Part shown: positions 56,274-64,000 of the stretch, one piece after another
How positions within the stretch are numbered: the stretch's first letter is position 1
Layout: each line of letters starts with the position of its first letter
From: Hyphomicrobiales bacterium
GTDB taxonomy: Bacteria > Pseudomonadota > Alphaproteobacteria > Rhizobiales > Rhizobiaceae
Direction: 5' to 3'
Length of the DNA: 64,000 bases
NCBI GenBank assembly: GCA_900467685.1
Contig: UBQX01000006.1
Location: 310,001-374,000 of the forward strand
The notes under the pieces: generated by a model
What the model was told of the DNA's origin: nothing
Databases searched by the model: none
What the model saw: only the letters and a program-made list of their open reading frames with translations
Made by a program: the position numbers and the translations under genes

Positions 56274-57314
56274 TTGAAAGCCGTCTATTTCGAACGCTTC
56301 TGCGAACCGCCGCGTATCGCCAACCTGCCGGACCCGGAGCCGGGAGCAGACGGCGTGGTCGTGAAGATCGAGGCGACGGGGCTTTGCCGTTCCGACTGGC
56401 ATGGCTGGATGGGCCATGACAGCGATATCGTGCTGCCGCACGTGCCGGGCCATGAACTGGCAGGCACCGTCGTTGCCACCGGGCGCAACGTGCTGCGCTG
56501 GAAGAAGGGCGACCGTGTCACCGTACCCTTCGTCTCCGGCTGCGGCCGCTGCGCGGAATGTACCTCCGGCAACCAGCAGGTCTGCGAAACACAGTTCCAG
56601 CCGGGATTCACCGCCTGGGGTTCCTTCGCCGAATATTGCGCCATTGATTATGCGGACGCCAATCTCGTGCGCTTGCCCGAGAGCATGGATTTCGCCACCG
56701 CTGCCGGTCTCGGCTGCCGCTTCGTCACGTCCTTCCGCGCTGTGGTCGATCAGGCGCGCGTCCAGCCCGGCGAATGGGTGGCGGTTCACGGATGCGGCGG
56801 GGTCGGCCTCTCCGCCATCATGATCGCCAATGCCATGGGCGCGAATGTCGTGGCGGTCGATCTCTCTGATGACAAGCTGGAGTTCGCGAAGAAGCTGGGC
56901 GCGGCCGTCACGGTCAATGCCCGCAATGTCGCCGATGTGCCGGGCGCGATCCGCGAACTCACCTCAGGCGGCGCGCATGTCTCCGTCGATGCGCTGGGTC
57001 ACCCCACCACGCTGTCGAATTCCATCCTCTGCCTGCGCCGTCGCGGCCGCCATGTGCAGGTCGGCCTTCTGCTCGCCGACCAGTCACGCCCGCCGGTCCC
57101 GATGGATCGCGTCATCGGCTGGGAGCTCGAAATCAAGGGCAGCCATGGCATGCAGGCGCATCGCTACGGCGCCATGTTCTCGATGATCGAGACGGGCAAG
57201 CTGAAGCCGGAGCTGATGATCGGCCGCACGCTCAGCCTCGACGAAGCGCCGGAAGCCCTGATGGCCATGGATCGATTCGACGGTGTCGGCATCGGCGTGA
57301 TCACGCGGTTCTGA
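56274..57314 (+). CDS. Zinc-dependent alcohol dehydrogenase, MDR superfamily
   Basis: 346 residues. Catalytic zinc ligands Cys38 (GLCRSDWHG) and PGHE; structural Cys set [17 protein letters not shown]; Rossmann motif GCGGVG followed by VDLSD (NAD-type). The start is TTG at 56274 with CGGAGA seven bases upstream, and no ATG gives the conserved KAVYFERF opening. Not close to the dehydrogenase at 4920. Substrate unknown. Likely in the gatB-GNAT transcription unit. Confidence 0.88.
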   Translation: MKAVYFERFCEPPRIANLPDPEPGADGVVVKIEATGLCRSDWHGWMGHDSDIVLPHVPGHELAGTVVATGRNVLRWKKGDRVTVPFVSGCGRCAECTSGNQQVCETQFQPGFTAWGSFAEYCAIDYADANLVRLPESMDFATAAGLGCRFVTSFRAVVDQARVQPGEWVAVHGCGGVGLSAIMIANAMGANVVAVDLSDDKLEFAKKLGAAVTVNARNVADVPGAIRELTSGGAHVSVDALGHPTTLSNSILCLRRRGRHVQVGLLLADQSRPPVPMDRVIGWELEIKGSHGMQAHRYGAMFSMIETGKLKPELMIGRTLSLDEAPEALMAMDRFDGVGIGVITRF

Positions 57315-57326
57315 AGCGAGGAGATG

Positions 57327-57350
57327 GAGCGTTTCCGTCCGGAAACGCTC
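57327..57350. terminator. Hairpin terminator between convergent genes
   Basis: GAGCGTTTCC (57327-57336), loop GTCC, GGAAACGCTC (57341-57350): perfect 10-bp stem between the ends of the alcohol dehydrogenase and acvB genes. No clear T-run on either strand. Confidence 0.6.
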
Positions 57351-57353
57351 TGC

Positions 57354-58724
57354 TCACTTCAGCCGCTTCCGCAACCCGTCGAGGATGACTTCGCTCACCT
57401 TGTCGTAATCGTTGTTGAAGTGGTGGTCGCCCGGTAGTTCGACAACATCGATGCCCTTGTCCTTCAGCTGACTGCAGACGGCTTCGTCGTCATCGGTGCC
57501 ATAGATGCATTGCACGAGCTTCGGATCGACCTTGGCAATGGCGTCGAGCGTTGTCCCGCCCTGATAGCTGCCCTCTGCCCCGAACCAGCCGGTGACCGAG
57601 ATTTCGTAATCGACCGACTTCGTCAGCGCGAGCAGCGACATGAACTTCACCGAGGCCTTCTGTCGTGGAGACAGAGCATCGTAGGCAGACGGCATCACAT
57701 CGGCCCCGAAGGAATAGCCGAGCAGGAGAACGTTCTTCACCTTCCACTTTTTCTGGTAGGCCTCGATGATCCGCCCCAGATCCTTCGCCGTCGTCGCCTG
57801 ATCCTTTTTGGACCAGAAGTAGCGCAGCGAATCGACCCCGACGGTCGGTATGCCCTGCGTCTGGAGATATTCTCCGATCTGGCTGTCGATATCGCGCCAA
57901 CCGCCATCGCCTGAGTAGAAGATCGCCATCGTGTCGAACTTCGCTGTCGCCGGCAGCTCGGTCAGCGGCAGGCCGAGGTCGTTGGTCGCGGTATCGCTCG
58001 CGGCAACCTGTGCTTTCACCGTTTGAAGCAGCAGATCGCCCGAGGCCTTCTCCACGTTGACGACCTTTACATCGGGATGTTCCGTGGCGATGGCAGCGAC
58101 ATTGGCCTTGCCGTCAGCCGGAGCGTCCGCGGTCTCGATCACTGTCACAGGGGCGGGCAAGGGGTCGTCAGTCAGCGCGTAGATATAACCGTTCGGCGTC
58201 GGCTGCTTGGTGGCGGGAGTGCAAAGCTGCTTCGTCAGCGGGATTTCGGCCGTCGGGTCGACGGTGATCGCCTCGCCGATCGTCGCAGGCGGCGATTGGG
58301 AAATCATGGCGAGAACGAGCGCGCCGCCGGGGCCGTCGCCCATCAGCACTGGGGCATGATAGGCCGTATCACCCGCGCGCCGCTGAACCTGCTGCGACAG
58401 TGATTCGATGTCTGAAATCATGTAGATGCAGTCGTCGTCGCTGTCTGCGGCCATGGAGGCGATATAGGCCTTGTAGTCGATCCCGACGACGGCAGCCCCC
58501 GCTGCAACAAGCGCGTTGAGGCGGTCGTCGTCCTTCTTCGCCCAGCCGTCCGGACCTGAAAGAAGGAAAACCATCGACTTGAGACCGCCCGTCGGCAGGG
58601 CAATATGGGGCGAGGGGATCAAGCCGGTGTCGTAGCCGGAGGCCTGGTCTTCCGCCTTTGCGCCATGGGCACAGACCGCCAGAACCGAGGCAAGCCCGGC
58701 CAGAAACCGATTTCGAAACTTCAT
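57354..58724 (-). CDS. acvB: AcvB/VirJ-type lysyl-phosphatidylglycerol hydrolase, periplasmic
   Basis: 456 residues with a signal peptide (LAGLASVLAVCAHGAKA|ED). C-terminal alpha/beta-hydrolase with nucleophile elbow GYSFGADV (Ser) and terminal GDHHFNNDY (His), plus FYSGDGGW. AcvB, and the related VirJ, hydrolyse lysyl-phosphatidylglycerol in the periplasm and are needed for Agrobacterium virulence (VirJ/AcvB) and for acid tolerance in Sinorhizobium (AtvA). The ATG overlaps the lpiA stop as ATGA, so the hydrolase is produced with the synthase. Confidence 0.93.
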   Translation of the reverse strand: MKFRNRFLAGLASVLAVCAHGAKAEDQASGYDTGLIPSPHIALPTGGLKSMVFLLSGPDGWAKKDDDRLNALVAAGAAVVGIDYKAYIASMAADSDDDCIYMISDIESLSQQVQRRAGDTAYHAPVLMGDGPGGALVLAMISQSPPATIGEAITVDPTAEIPLTKQLCTPATKQPTPNGYIYALTDDPLPAPVTVIETADAPADGKANVAAIATEHPDVKVVNVEKASGDLLLQTVKAQVAASDTATNDLGLPLTELPATAKFDTMAIFYSGDGGWRDIDSQIGEYLQTQGIPTVGVDSLRYFWSKKDQATTAKDLGRIIEAYQKKWKVKNVLLLGYSFGADVMPSAYDALSPRQKASVKFMSLLALTKSVDYEISVTGWFGAEGSYQGGTTLDAIAKVDPKLVQCIYGTDDDEAVCSQLKDKGIDVVELPGDHHFNNDYDKVSEVILDGLRKRLK

Positions 58725-61342
58725 TTCCCGACGACTCCTCTGATGCCCCCACCGATCAGGACCGTCACATCCATGATCGCCATGACGGGCGACGCATTGC
58801 CGGACACGGCAATGTAGCGCGCTTCCCATCGCGGGGCGAACTTCGACTTATAGGCCTTCAGGCCCTTGAAATTGTAGAACCGTTCGGCGTGCTCGAAGAT
58901 GACGCCGCCGATACGATCCCAGACCGGGGCCGACTCGCGCCGCGACATGCCCGACAGTGGCGCCATGCCGAGATTGAAGGTCTGGAAGCCCTGGTCGCGC
59001 AGATATTCGATGATCCGGACAAACAGGAAGTCCATCGACCCCTTTGGCGCGTCGGGGAGGAAGCGCATCAGGTCCACCGAACCTTCCATCTTCGCATCGG
59101 TCACGAGGAGGTTGGCAAAGGCGACGATCCGACCATGCTGCTTCAACAGGCCCACAGGCTGCGAACGAATATAGTCCGGATCGAAACCGCCGAGGGAGAA
59201 TGTCTTCTCGCGGGTGTCGTGCTGCTGCAGCCAGGCATCGGAGACAGCCTGCAGTTCGCCCATGATCGCGTCCACCTCGTCGCCCGCGGCGGCGACATGG
59301 AATTCGAGATCGTCGCGCTGCGCCTTGCCGACCGTCTGCCGCAGGTTCGCCATCCTGCCGCCCTTCAGCTCGAAACCCGGGAGCGCCACGGTTGCCGCTT
59401 CGCCGAGCTTGTAGGCCCTGAGACCTGCATCAGCGCAGAAACCCAGCAGGGCGGGGGAGATCTGGTAAAGCACCGCGCGTGCGCCGGCAGCTTGCGCCAA
59501 TTCCACGAAGCGCCAGAGCAGTTCCTGTGCCTCTTCCTCGTCTCCGACTGGATCGAAGAGCGCGACCCAGGAGCGCCCCTGAATGCCGTACATGATGAAG
59601 CAGTTGCCGCTTTCGGAGAACAGGATCTGCTTGTCGCCCATGCGAACCAGATTGGCATCTGCGGTGCCCTGGGCCATCACGATGGGAAGCGCCTTCTCCA
59701 TTGCATCGCCGGTCGGCAATTGCGGACGAAATTTCGCGGGCCGCAGCAGGCTGTAGATGGCAACCGCCGAAGCCGCGAGCGCAAGGCCCGCCGCGGCACG
59801 CAGGCCACGCGGCACTTCGTCGGCAATCTCGAACTCCCACCAGAGACTGTCGGAATAATCCACATCGCGATAGACGAAGAAGAGCAGCGTCACCGCCGAG
59901 GCAACGATCACCGCCATAGCTGCGACCCAGGAGGGCGCGAGTACCTGATGGATCAGCGAGGCGGGGCGCGTGAACCGCTGGTGCGTCATCGACAGCGCGA
60001 GAATGAGGACGACCAGAAGCGACGCCTCGAGCGGCGACACACCGCGCAGGTTCGCGAAGAACAGGGCGGCGACACTGGTGACCACCGTGAACCACCAGGC
60101 CGCGTCGAGACGATTGGAAAGGCCCCGAGCGGCGATGAAAATGCCAAGACCCAGGAGGCTCGTGATGAAATGCGCGCTCTCCACGATGGGCAGCGGCATA
60201 TAGTTTTCAAGCCGCACCAGCTTGTCGTCGTTCGTGGGCGTCACGCTCGAAAAGATGAGGATCGCTCCCGTGACCACCGAGAGCGCGGAAATGAGCGCGG
60301 GCGCCAGCCGCGGTTCGAGCTGCCGGAATGCGGCGGCGACCGGCACCAGCGCGAAGCGGCGGGTCTCGACAAGGATCAGCGCCAGCGCCGCGATCAGCAG
60401 CGGCAGGACGTTATAGATCAGACGGTAGAGGAGCAGGCTGCCAAGAAGCCGGTCCACCGGCACATGAGCGCCAAGCGCCGAGACCATCACCGCTTCGAAA
60501 ATCCCGATGCCGGCCGGCACGTGGCTGATGAGGCCGAGGCCGATCGCTGTCGAATAGATGGCAAAGAAGGCCGGCCAGCCAACGGCGTCCTGCGGAATGA
60601 GGACGTAAAGTGCGGTGGCCGATGCCGCCATGTCGAGCGCGCTGACCAGAAACTGCTGGGATGAAGTCTTGCTGTCCGGCAGCCGCACCGTCAGTGCGCC
60701 GATGGTGATCCGCCGCCCACCACGCCCGGCGATGAGGAGCGCCGTCAAGATCAGCAGAATGACGATCGAAATGCCGCGGATGAGCATCGGGTCGAGACCC
60801 GACAGGGCCGAAAGCCGGGGCGCGGTCACGAGAACAGAGATCGCCGTGACGCCGAGAATGCCTAGCCCAAAGGCGAGTGTCACGAAGGCGACGATCTTGC
60901 CGATTTCCTCCGGCGTGAGGCCAAGGCGCAAATAGGCGCGAAGCCGGATGGCGCCCGCCGAAAGAGCACCGAATCCCGCCGTATTGCCGATCGCATAGGC
61001 GGAGAAGGAGGTGATGGCGACTGAGACGAGCGGCAGCTTCTCCTTGCGGACATATTCGATCGCCGTGAGATCGTAGCAGATCAAGGCGACAAAGCTCAGC
61101 GCCGTGAAGAGCAGGGACAGCAGGATCGCCGAAGTTGGCGTCGCGGCAAGTGCATCGCGCACGTCCTCGATGCGGATTTCTGTGGTCAGCTTGTAGATCG
61201 CATAGGCCGTCAGCCCGCTGACAACGAGGATCGCGGTCAGCAACAGATATTCGCGATAGCGCTCAAAGAGGTAAAGCAGCCTGAAGACCGCCCCCTTTCT
61301 CTCTTCAGCAACCGGATTTTCTGTTTCAGACATGGAGTTCAT
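58721..61342 (-). CDS. lpiA: Lysyl-phosphatidylglycerol synthase/flippase (LpiA/MprF)
   Basis: 873 residues. The N-terminal half has about 13-14 membrane segments (flippase), the C-terminal ~330 residues (from LPTGDAMEKALPIV to GVVGK) form the DUF2156 synthase domain that transfers Lys from Lys-tRNA to phosphatidylglycerol. Lysine coating lowers the negative charge of the membrane and protects against acid and cationic peptides. Start 61342 or 61333 (both ATG); ribosome site weak. Followed by acvB with four-base overlap. Known acid-induced operon in rhizobia. Confidence 0.95.
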   Translation of the reverse strand: MNSMSETENPVAEERKGAVFRLLYLFERYREYLLLTAILVVSGLTAYAIYKLTTEIRIEDVRDALAATPTSAILLSLLFTALSFVALICYDLTAIEYVRKEKLPLVSVAITSFSAYAIGNTAGFGALSAGAIRLRAYLRLGLTPEEIGKIVAFVTLAFGLGILGVTAISVLVTAPRLSALSGLDPMLIRGISIVILLILTALLIAGRGGRRITIGALTVRLPDSKTSSQQFLVSALDMAASATALYVLIPQDAVGWPAFFAIYSTAIGLGLISHVPAGIGIFEAVMVSALGAHVPVDRLLGSLLLYRLIYNVLPLLIAALALILVETRRFALVPVAAAFRQLEPRLAPALISALSVVTGAILIFSSVTPTNDDKLVRLENYMPLPIVESAHFITSLLGLGIFIAARGLSNRLDAAWWFTVVTSVAALFFANLRGVSPLEASLLVVLILALSMTHQRFTRPASLIHQVLAPSWVAAMAVIVASAVTLLFFVYRDVDYSDSLWWEFEIADEVPRGLRAAAGLALAASAVAIYSLLRPAKFRPQLPTGDAMEKALPIVMAQGTADANLVRMGDKQILFSESGNCFIMYGIQGRSWVALFDPVGDEEEAQELLWRFVELAQAAGARAVLYQISPALLGFCADAGLRAYKLGEAATVALPGFELKGGRMANLRQTVGKAQRDDLEFHVAAAGDEVDAIMGELQAVSDAWLQQHDTREKTFSLGGFDPDYIRSQPVGLLKQHGRIVAFANLLVTDAKMEGSVDLMRFLPDAPKGSMDFLFVRIIEYLRDQGFQTFNLGMAPLSGMSRRESAPVWDRIGGVIFEHAERFYNFKGLKAYKSKFAPRWEARYIAVSGNASPVMAIMDVTVLIGGGIRGVVGK

Positions 61343-61635
61343 GAAATCGGCGATGCCCCTGCGACGTTGGCCGAGCGGTGTTCTGTCATCTTGACGAATT
61401 TACGGCGGCTCATTTGGCTGACCCGAAAAAGTTCTGCGCTAACAACATGTCTTACACCCCAAATATGAATATGTTTTTCCCTCTTGGACCAAGCCGAAGG
61501 ACAGGCACAAACCAGCAGGATGAGTATTCCGCAGGCGCGAAATGCTCTGGACATTCCATGGTTCTGGCTGCATAAGCGGACAAGAGCCGGGCTCACCAGA
61601 GTCCCGCCGTCGAACGTCATATCCAAGGCTTTGCG
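61343..61635. other. Divergent intergenic region lpiA / NDUFA12-like gene
   Basis: 293 bases holding both promoters. I see AT-rich stretches (around 61451-61481) but no clear -35/-10 pair, RpoN site or inverted repeat, and no convincing gene. Confidence 0.5.
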
Positions 61636-62034
61636 ATGAAGAACCTACTCCTTGAACTTTTCACCTGGTGGAATGGGCAGACCATGGGCACGCGCTTCTT
61701 CACGTGGCGCAAGGGCAAGCGGGTCGGCGAGGATCAGTTCGGCAACGTCTATTATGAAGGTCCGATGTCGACATACGGCCTGCAGAGGCGCTGGGTGATC
61801 TACAAGGGTTACGCCGAAGCCTCCGCCATCCCGCCGGGCTGGCATGGCTGGATGCATCACCGCACCGACGTTCCGCCGACCAAGCAGGACTACAAGGCGC
61901 ATGAGTGGCAGAAGCCGCATCATGCGAACCTGACGGGCACTGCCGGGGCCTATCGTCCGCAGGGTTCGCTCGCCGAAGCCGGCCAGCGCCCGCGCGTCAC
62001 CGGTGACTATGACGCCTGGACCCCGGGCAACTGA
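61636..62034 (+). CDS. NADH:ubiquinone oxidoreductase 17.2 kDa subunit-like protein (NDUFA12 family)
   Basis: 132 residues. Conserved motifs GTRFFTWRKGKRVGEDQFGN.YYE and RRWVIYKGYAEASAIPPGWHGWMHH match the NDUFA12/B17.2 accessory subunit of mitochondrial complex I, which alphaproteobacteria share. Likely a peripheral complex I component or assembly factor. Upstream of DUF2155 on the same strand. Confidence 0.95.
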   Translation: MKNLLLELFTWWNGQTMGTRFFTWRKGKRVGEDQFGNVYYEGPMSTYGLQRRWVIYKGYAEASAIPPGWHGWMHHRTDVPPTKQDYKAHEWQKPHHANLTGTAGAYRPQGSLAEAGQRPRVTGDYDAWTPGN

Positions 62035-62096
62035 CGCCTTGTGGCCACAATCGCCTATTAGGCGTCGTGGCCACTCACGGTGGAAAGAGGCGAATC

Positions 62097-62537
62097 TTGC
62101 GAGCAACGGCTAAGGTTTCATACGGCAGAAGGCTGCTGACAGGCCTTCTGGCAGTCGTTTCGCTGGGGCTTGCCCATGAAGCGCAGGCTGCGCGCATTTC
62201 CAACGCCGTTGCCGTCTTCGCCGGTCTCGACAAGATCACCGGCCGCGTCACCACTTTCGATGTCTATATCAACGAAACCGTCCAGTTCGGCGCGCTCCAG
62301 GTGACGCCGAAGGTCTGCTACTCGCGCGACGACACCGAAGCGCAGAAGGTCGACGGTTTCGTCGAAGTCGATGAAATTACCCTCGACCGCAAGATCCGCC
62401 GCATCTTTTCCGGCTGGATGTTTGCCGACAGCCCCGGTCTCAACGCCGTCGAGCATCCGATCTATGACGTCTGGCTGACCGGCTGCAAGCAGAAGTCCGA
62501 CGTTCCCCCGCCGGATTCGGCCTCCAAGGCAAACTGA
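62097..62537 (+). CDS. DUF2155 domain-containing secreted protein
   Basis: 146 residues from TTG 62097, chosen because AGAGG (62086-62090) is six bases upstream and a signal peptide follows (LLTGLLAVVSLGLAHEAQA|AR); GTG at 62067 would also be in frame. The DUF2155 core is RISNAVAVFAGLDKITGRVTTFDV, ...CYSRD, GWMFADSPGLNAVEHPIYDVWLTGC. Periplasmic, function unknown. Adjacent to aat on the opposite strand, convergent. Confidence 0.88.
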   Translation: MRATAKVSYGRRLLTGLLAVVSLGLAHEAQAARISNAVAVFAGLDKITGRVTTFDVYINETVQFGALQVTPKVCYSRDDTEAQKVDGFVEVDEITLDRKIRRIFSGWMFADSPGLNAVEHPIYDVWLTGCKQKSDVPPPDSASKAN

Positions 62538-62543
62538 ACGCAC

Positions 62544-63164
62544 TCAAGAATTGACAAAGGGAATATCTGGCCGCGACACCGCATCGGCCAGCAGAATCTC
62601 ATATTGCGCCTTGGGGACATCGATCGCGCCAAATGTCTTCAGGTGCTCGGTGGTGAATTGCGTGTCGAGCAGGCGGAAACGCCGCTCCCGAAGCCTCTCC
62701 ACCAGATGTACGAGGCAGATCTTGGAAGCGTTGGTCCGGCGCGAGAACATGCTCTCGCCGAAGAAGGCAGCGCCCAGCGACACACCATAAAGCCCGCCCA
62801 CGAGCTCACCGTCTTCGAAAGCCTCGACCGAATGGGCATGGCCCATCTCGTGAAGCTGGCCATAGAGATCGAGGATCGTCTCGTTGATCCAGGTCGTCGG
62901 GCGATCTTCCGCAGGCTCTCCGCATTTCAGCATGACATCGCGGAAGACCGTGTTGACGCGGATGTCGAAGGGGGATTTGCGCATCATCTTGGCGAGACTG
63001 CGCGAGACGTGGAAACCGTCGAGGGGAATGATGCCCCGCATTTCCGGCTGAACCCAGAAGAGCTCCGGGTCGTCAGCGGATTCGGCCATGGGAAAGAGGC
63101 CGATGGAATAAGCGCGCAGCAGGATTTCCGGCGTCAGTTCCGGGTCCTGTCGCTGCGCGCTCAT
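62544..63164 (-). CDS. aat: Leucyl/phenylalanyl-tRNA--protein transferase
   Basis: 206 residues. GNAT-like enzyme adding Leu/Phe to N-terminal Lys/Arg, marking proteins for ClpS-ClpAP. Signatures: [47 protein letters not shown] and [10 protein letters not shown]. Eleven bases after accC and probably co-transcribed with it. Complements bpt at 39368. Confidence 0.97.
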   Translation of the reverse strand: MSAQRQDPELTPEILLRAYSIGLFPMAESADDPELFWVQPEMRGIIPLDGFHVSRSLAKMMRKSPFDIRVNTVFRDVMLKCGEPAEDRPTTWINETILDLYGQLHEMGHAHSVEAFEDGELVGGLYGVSLGAAFFGESMFSRRTNASKICLVHLVERLRERRFRLLDTQFTTEHLKTFGAIDVPKAQYEILLADAVSRPDIPFVNS

Positions 63165-63175
63165 GATGCTCGTCT

Positions 63176-64000
63176 TTACTCCGCCGGCTTTTCCGCCAGG
63201 TACTTTTCCAGCCAGTGGATATCATAATCGCCATTGGCGATATCCTGGTTCGAAATCAGGTCCTGGAAGAGCGGTAGCGTCGTCTTGATGCCGTCGATGA
63301 CAAACTCGTCAAGCACACGGCGCAGTCGCATCATGCATTCGACGCGCGTGCGTCCATGCACGATCAGCTTGCCGATGAGGCTGTCGTAGTAAGGCGGGAT
63401 GCGATAGCCCTGATAGGCGCCCGAATCGACGCGAACGCCCAGACCGCCCGGCGCATGGAAATGCGTAATCGTGCCCGGAGACGGCGTGAACGTGCGCGGG
63501 TCTTCCGCGTTGATGCGGCATTCGATGGCGTGGCCGGAGAACTTGATCTCGTCCTGCGTGACCGAGATGCCGCCGCCGGAGGCGATGCGGATCTGCTCAT
63601 GCACGAGGTCGATGCCGGTGATTGCTTCGGTGATCGGATGCTCGACCTGAAGACGGGTGTTCATTTCGATGAAATAGAACTCGCCGTTTTCGTAGAGGAA
63701 TTCGATCGTACCGGCGCCGCGATACTTCATCTTCTTCATCGCGTCGGCGCAGATCTGGCCGATGCGCATGCGCTGCTCGACATTCAGGGCAGGGGAGTTG
63801 GCTTCTTCCCAGACCTTCTGGTGGCGGCGCTGCAGCGAGCAGTCGCGTTCGCCCAGATGCACCGCATTGCCTTCGCCGTCGCCCAGAACCTGGACTTCGA
63901 TGTGACGCGGCTTGCCGAGATACTTTTCCATGTAGACGGCGTCGTTGCCAAAGGCAGCAAGTGCCTCGGAACGGGCCGTCGAAACGGCTTCTTCGAGTTC
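63176..64000 (-). CDS. accC: Biotin carboxylase subunit of acetyl-CoA carboxylase, 5' end outside window
   Basis: The frame is open to the window edge at 64000; 274 residues of the C-terminal part are visible. ATP-grasp and biotin-carboxylase features: [56 protein letters not shown] and [17 protein letters not shown]. Carboxylates biotin on AccB for malonyl-CoA synthesis. aat follows it on the same strand. Confidence 0.96.
   Translation of the reverse strand, partial: ELEEAVSTARSEALAAFGNDAVYMEKYLGKPRHIEVQVLGDGEGNAVHLGERDCSLQRRHQKVWEEANSPALNVEQRMRIGQICADAMKKMKYRGAGTIEFLYENGEFYFIEMNTRLQVEHPITEAITGIDLVHEQIRIASGGGISVTQDEIKFSGHAIECRINAEDPRTFTPSPGTITHFHAPGGLGVRVDSGAYQGYRIPPYYDSLIGKLIVHGRTRVECMMRLRRVLDEFVIDGIKTTLPLFQDLISNQDIANGDYDIHWLEKYLAEKPAE

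Noticed and set aside
58658-60664. A 668-codon open frame on the plus strand
   Set aside because: It is entirely antisense to lpiA, Arg/His/Gly/Asp-rich without motifs, as expected for the opposite strand of a GC-rich gene.

Overview
The window is a GC-rich, densely packed stretch of chromosome from an alphaproteobacterium, most probably a member of the Rhizobiaceae (Rhizobium/Agrobacterium relatives; the genus cannot be fixed from this alone). Evidence for this: an HdaA-ppk-ppx run followed by rnd and aspS, an lpiA-acvB (lysyl-phosphatidylglycerol) operon, an NDUFA12-like complex I accessory protein, a DUF2155 protein next to aat and accC, a RopB/Omp25-like porin, cytosolic and membrane chemoreceptors, and a split GatCAB amidotransferase. 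I see no rRNA, tRNA, insertion sequence, prophage or CRISPR array. Almost everything is ordinary housekeeping sequence; the accessory elements are two toxin-antitoxin pairs, a lone permease with its own regulator, and several small secreted or membrane proteins.

Layout. 1-5960: 3' part of a globin-like chemoreceptor, a CGNR regulator with a lipoprotein gene, a divergent lone LivH-type permease sharing a perfect 17-bp inverted repeat with it, an AraC regulator and a zinc alcohol dehydrogenase. 6027-11070 (minus): ung-moaE-moaD-pgsA, uvrC and a pteridine-reductase-like SDR. 11441-14817: porin with a long leader, then small secreted protein-RNase T2-glutathione transferase as a coupled minus-strand set, and rlmJ. 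14906-17895: a molybdopterin oxidoreductase coupled to a NUDIX hydrolase, and a BON protein. 17965-27438: purN/purM, an AI-2E-type transporter, hdaA, ppk, ppx, a Cys-cluster protein and rnd. 27616-36217: Tat-exported multicopper oxidase, aspS, a transmembrane chemoreceptor, an aldo/keto reductase and two secreted proteins of unknown function. 36432-42428: parC, a Doc/AbrB-type toxin-antitoxin pair, the arginyl/leucyl transferase bpt, and pyrB with a catalytically degenerate pyrC. 42565-50106: aidB, a PaiB-like protein, a TetR regulator, two small membrane proteins, ruvX, an AEC transporter, a VOC protein, a UPF0173 hydrolase and an arylamine N-acetyltransferase. 50281-57314: gatC-gatA, BrnT/BrnA, GNAT and DUF6455 genes, gatB, two tandemly duplicated GNATs and an alcohol dehydrogenase. 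57354-64000: acvB-lpiA, the NDUFA12-like gene, the DUF2155 gene, aat and the 3' part of accC.

How genes work together. GatCAB together with an AspRS that carries the His of non-discriminating enzymes points to tRNA-dependent Asn (and probably Gln) formation. bpt and aat supply two N-degron-forming transferases. moaD/moaE make molybdopterin, used by enzymes such as the oxidoreductase at 14906. ppk and ppx make and degrade polyphosphate beside the replication regulator hdaA. lpiA and acvB synthesise and hydrolyse lysyl-phosphatidylglycerol in the envelope. The most interesting unexplained structures are the CGNR/lone-permease pair with its operator, the pseudo-dihydroorotase, the coupled RNase T2 set, and several inverted repeats described below.
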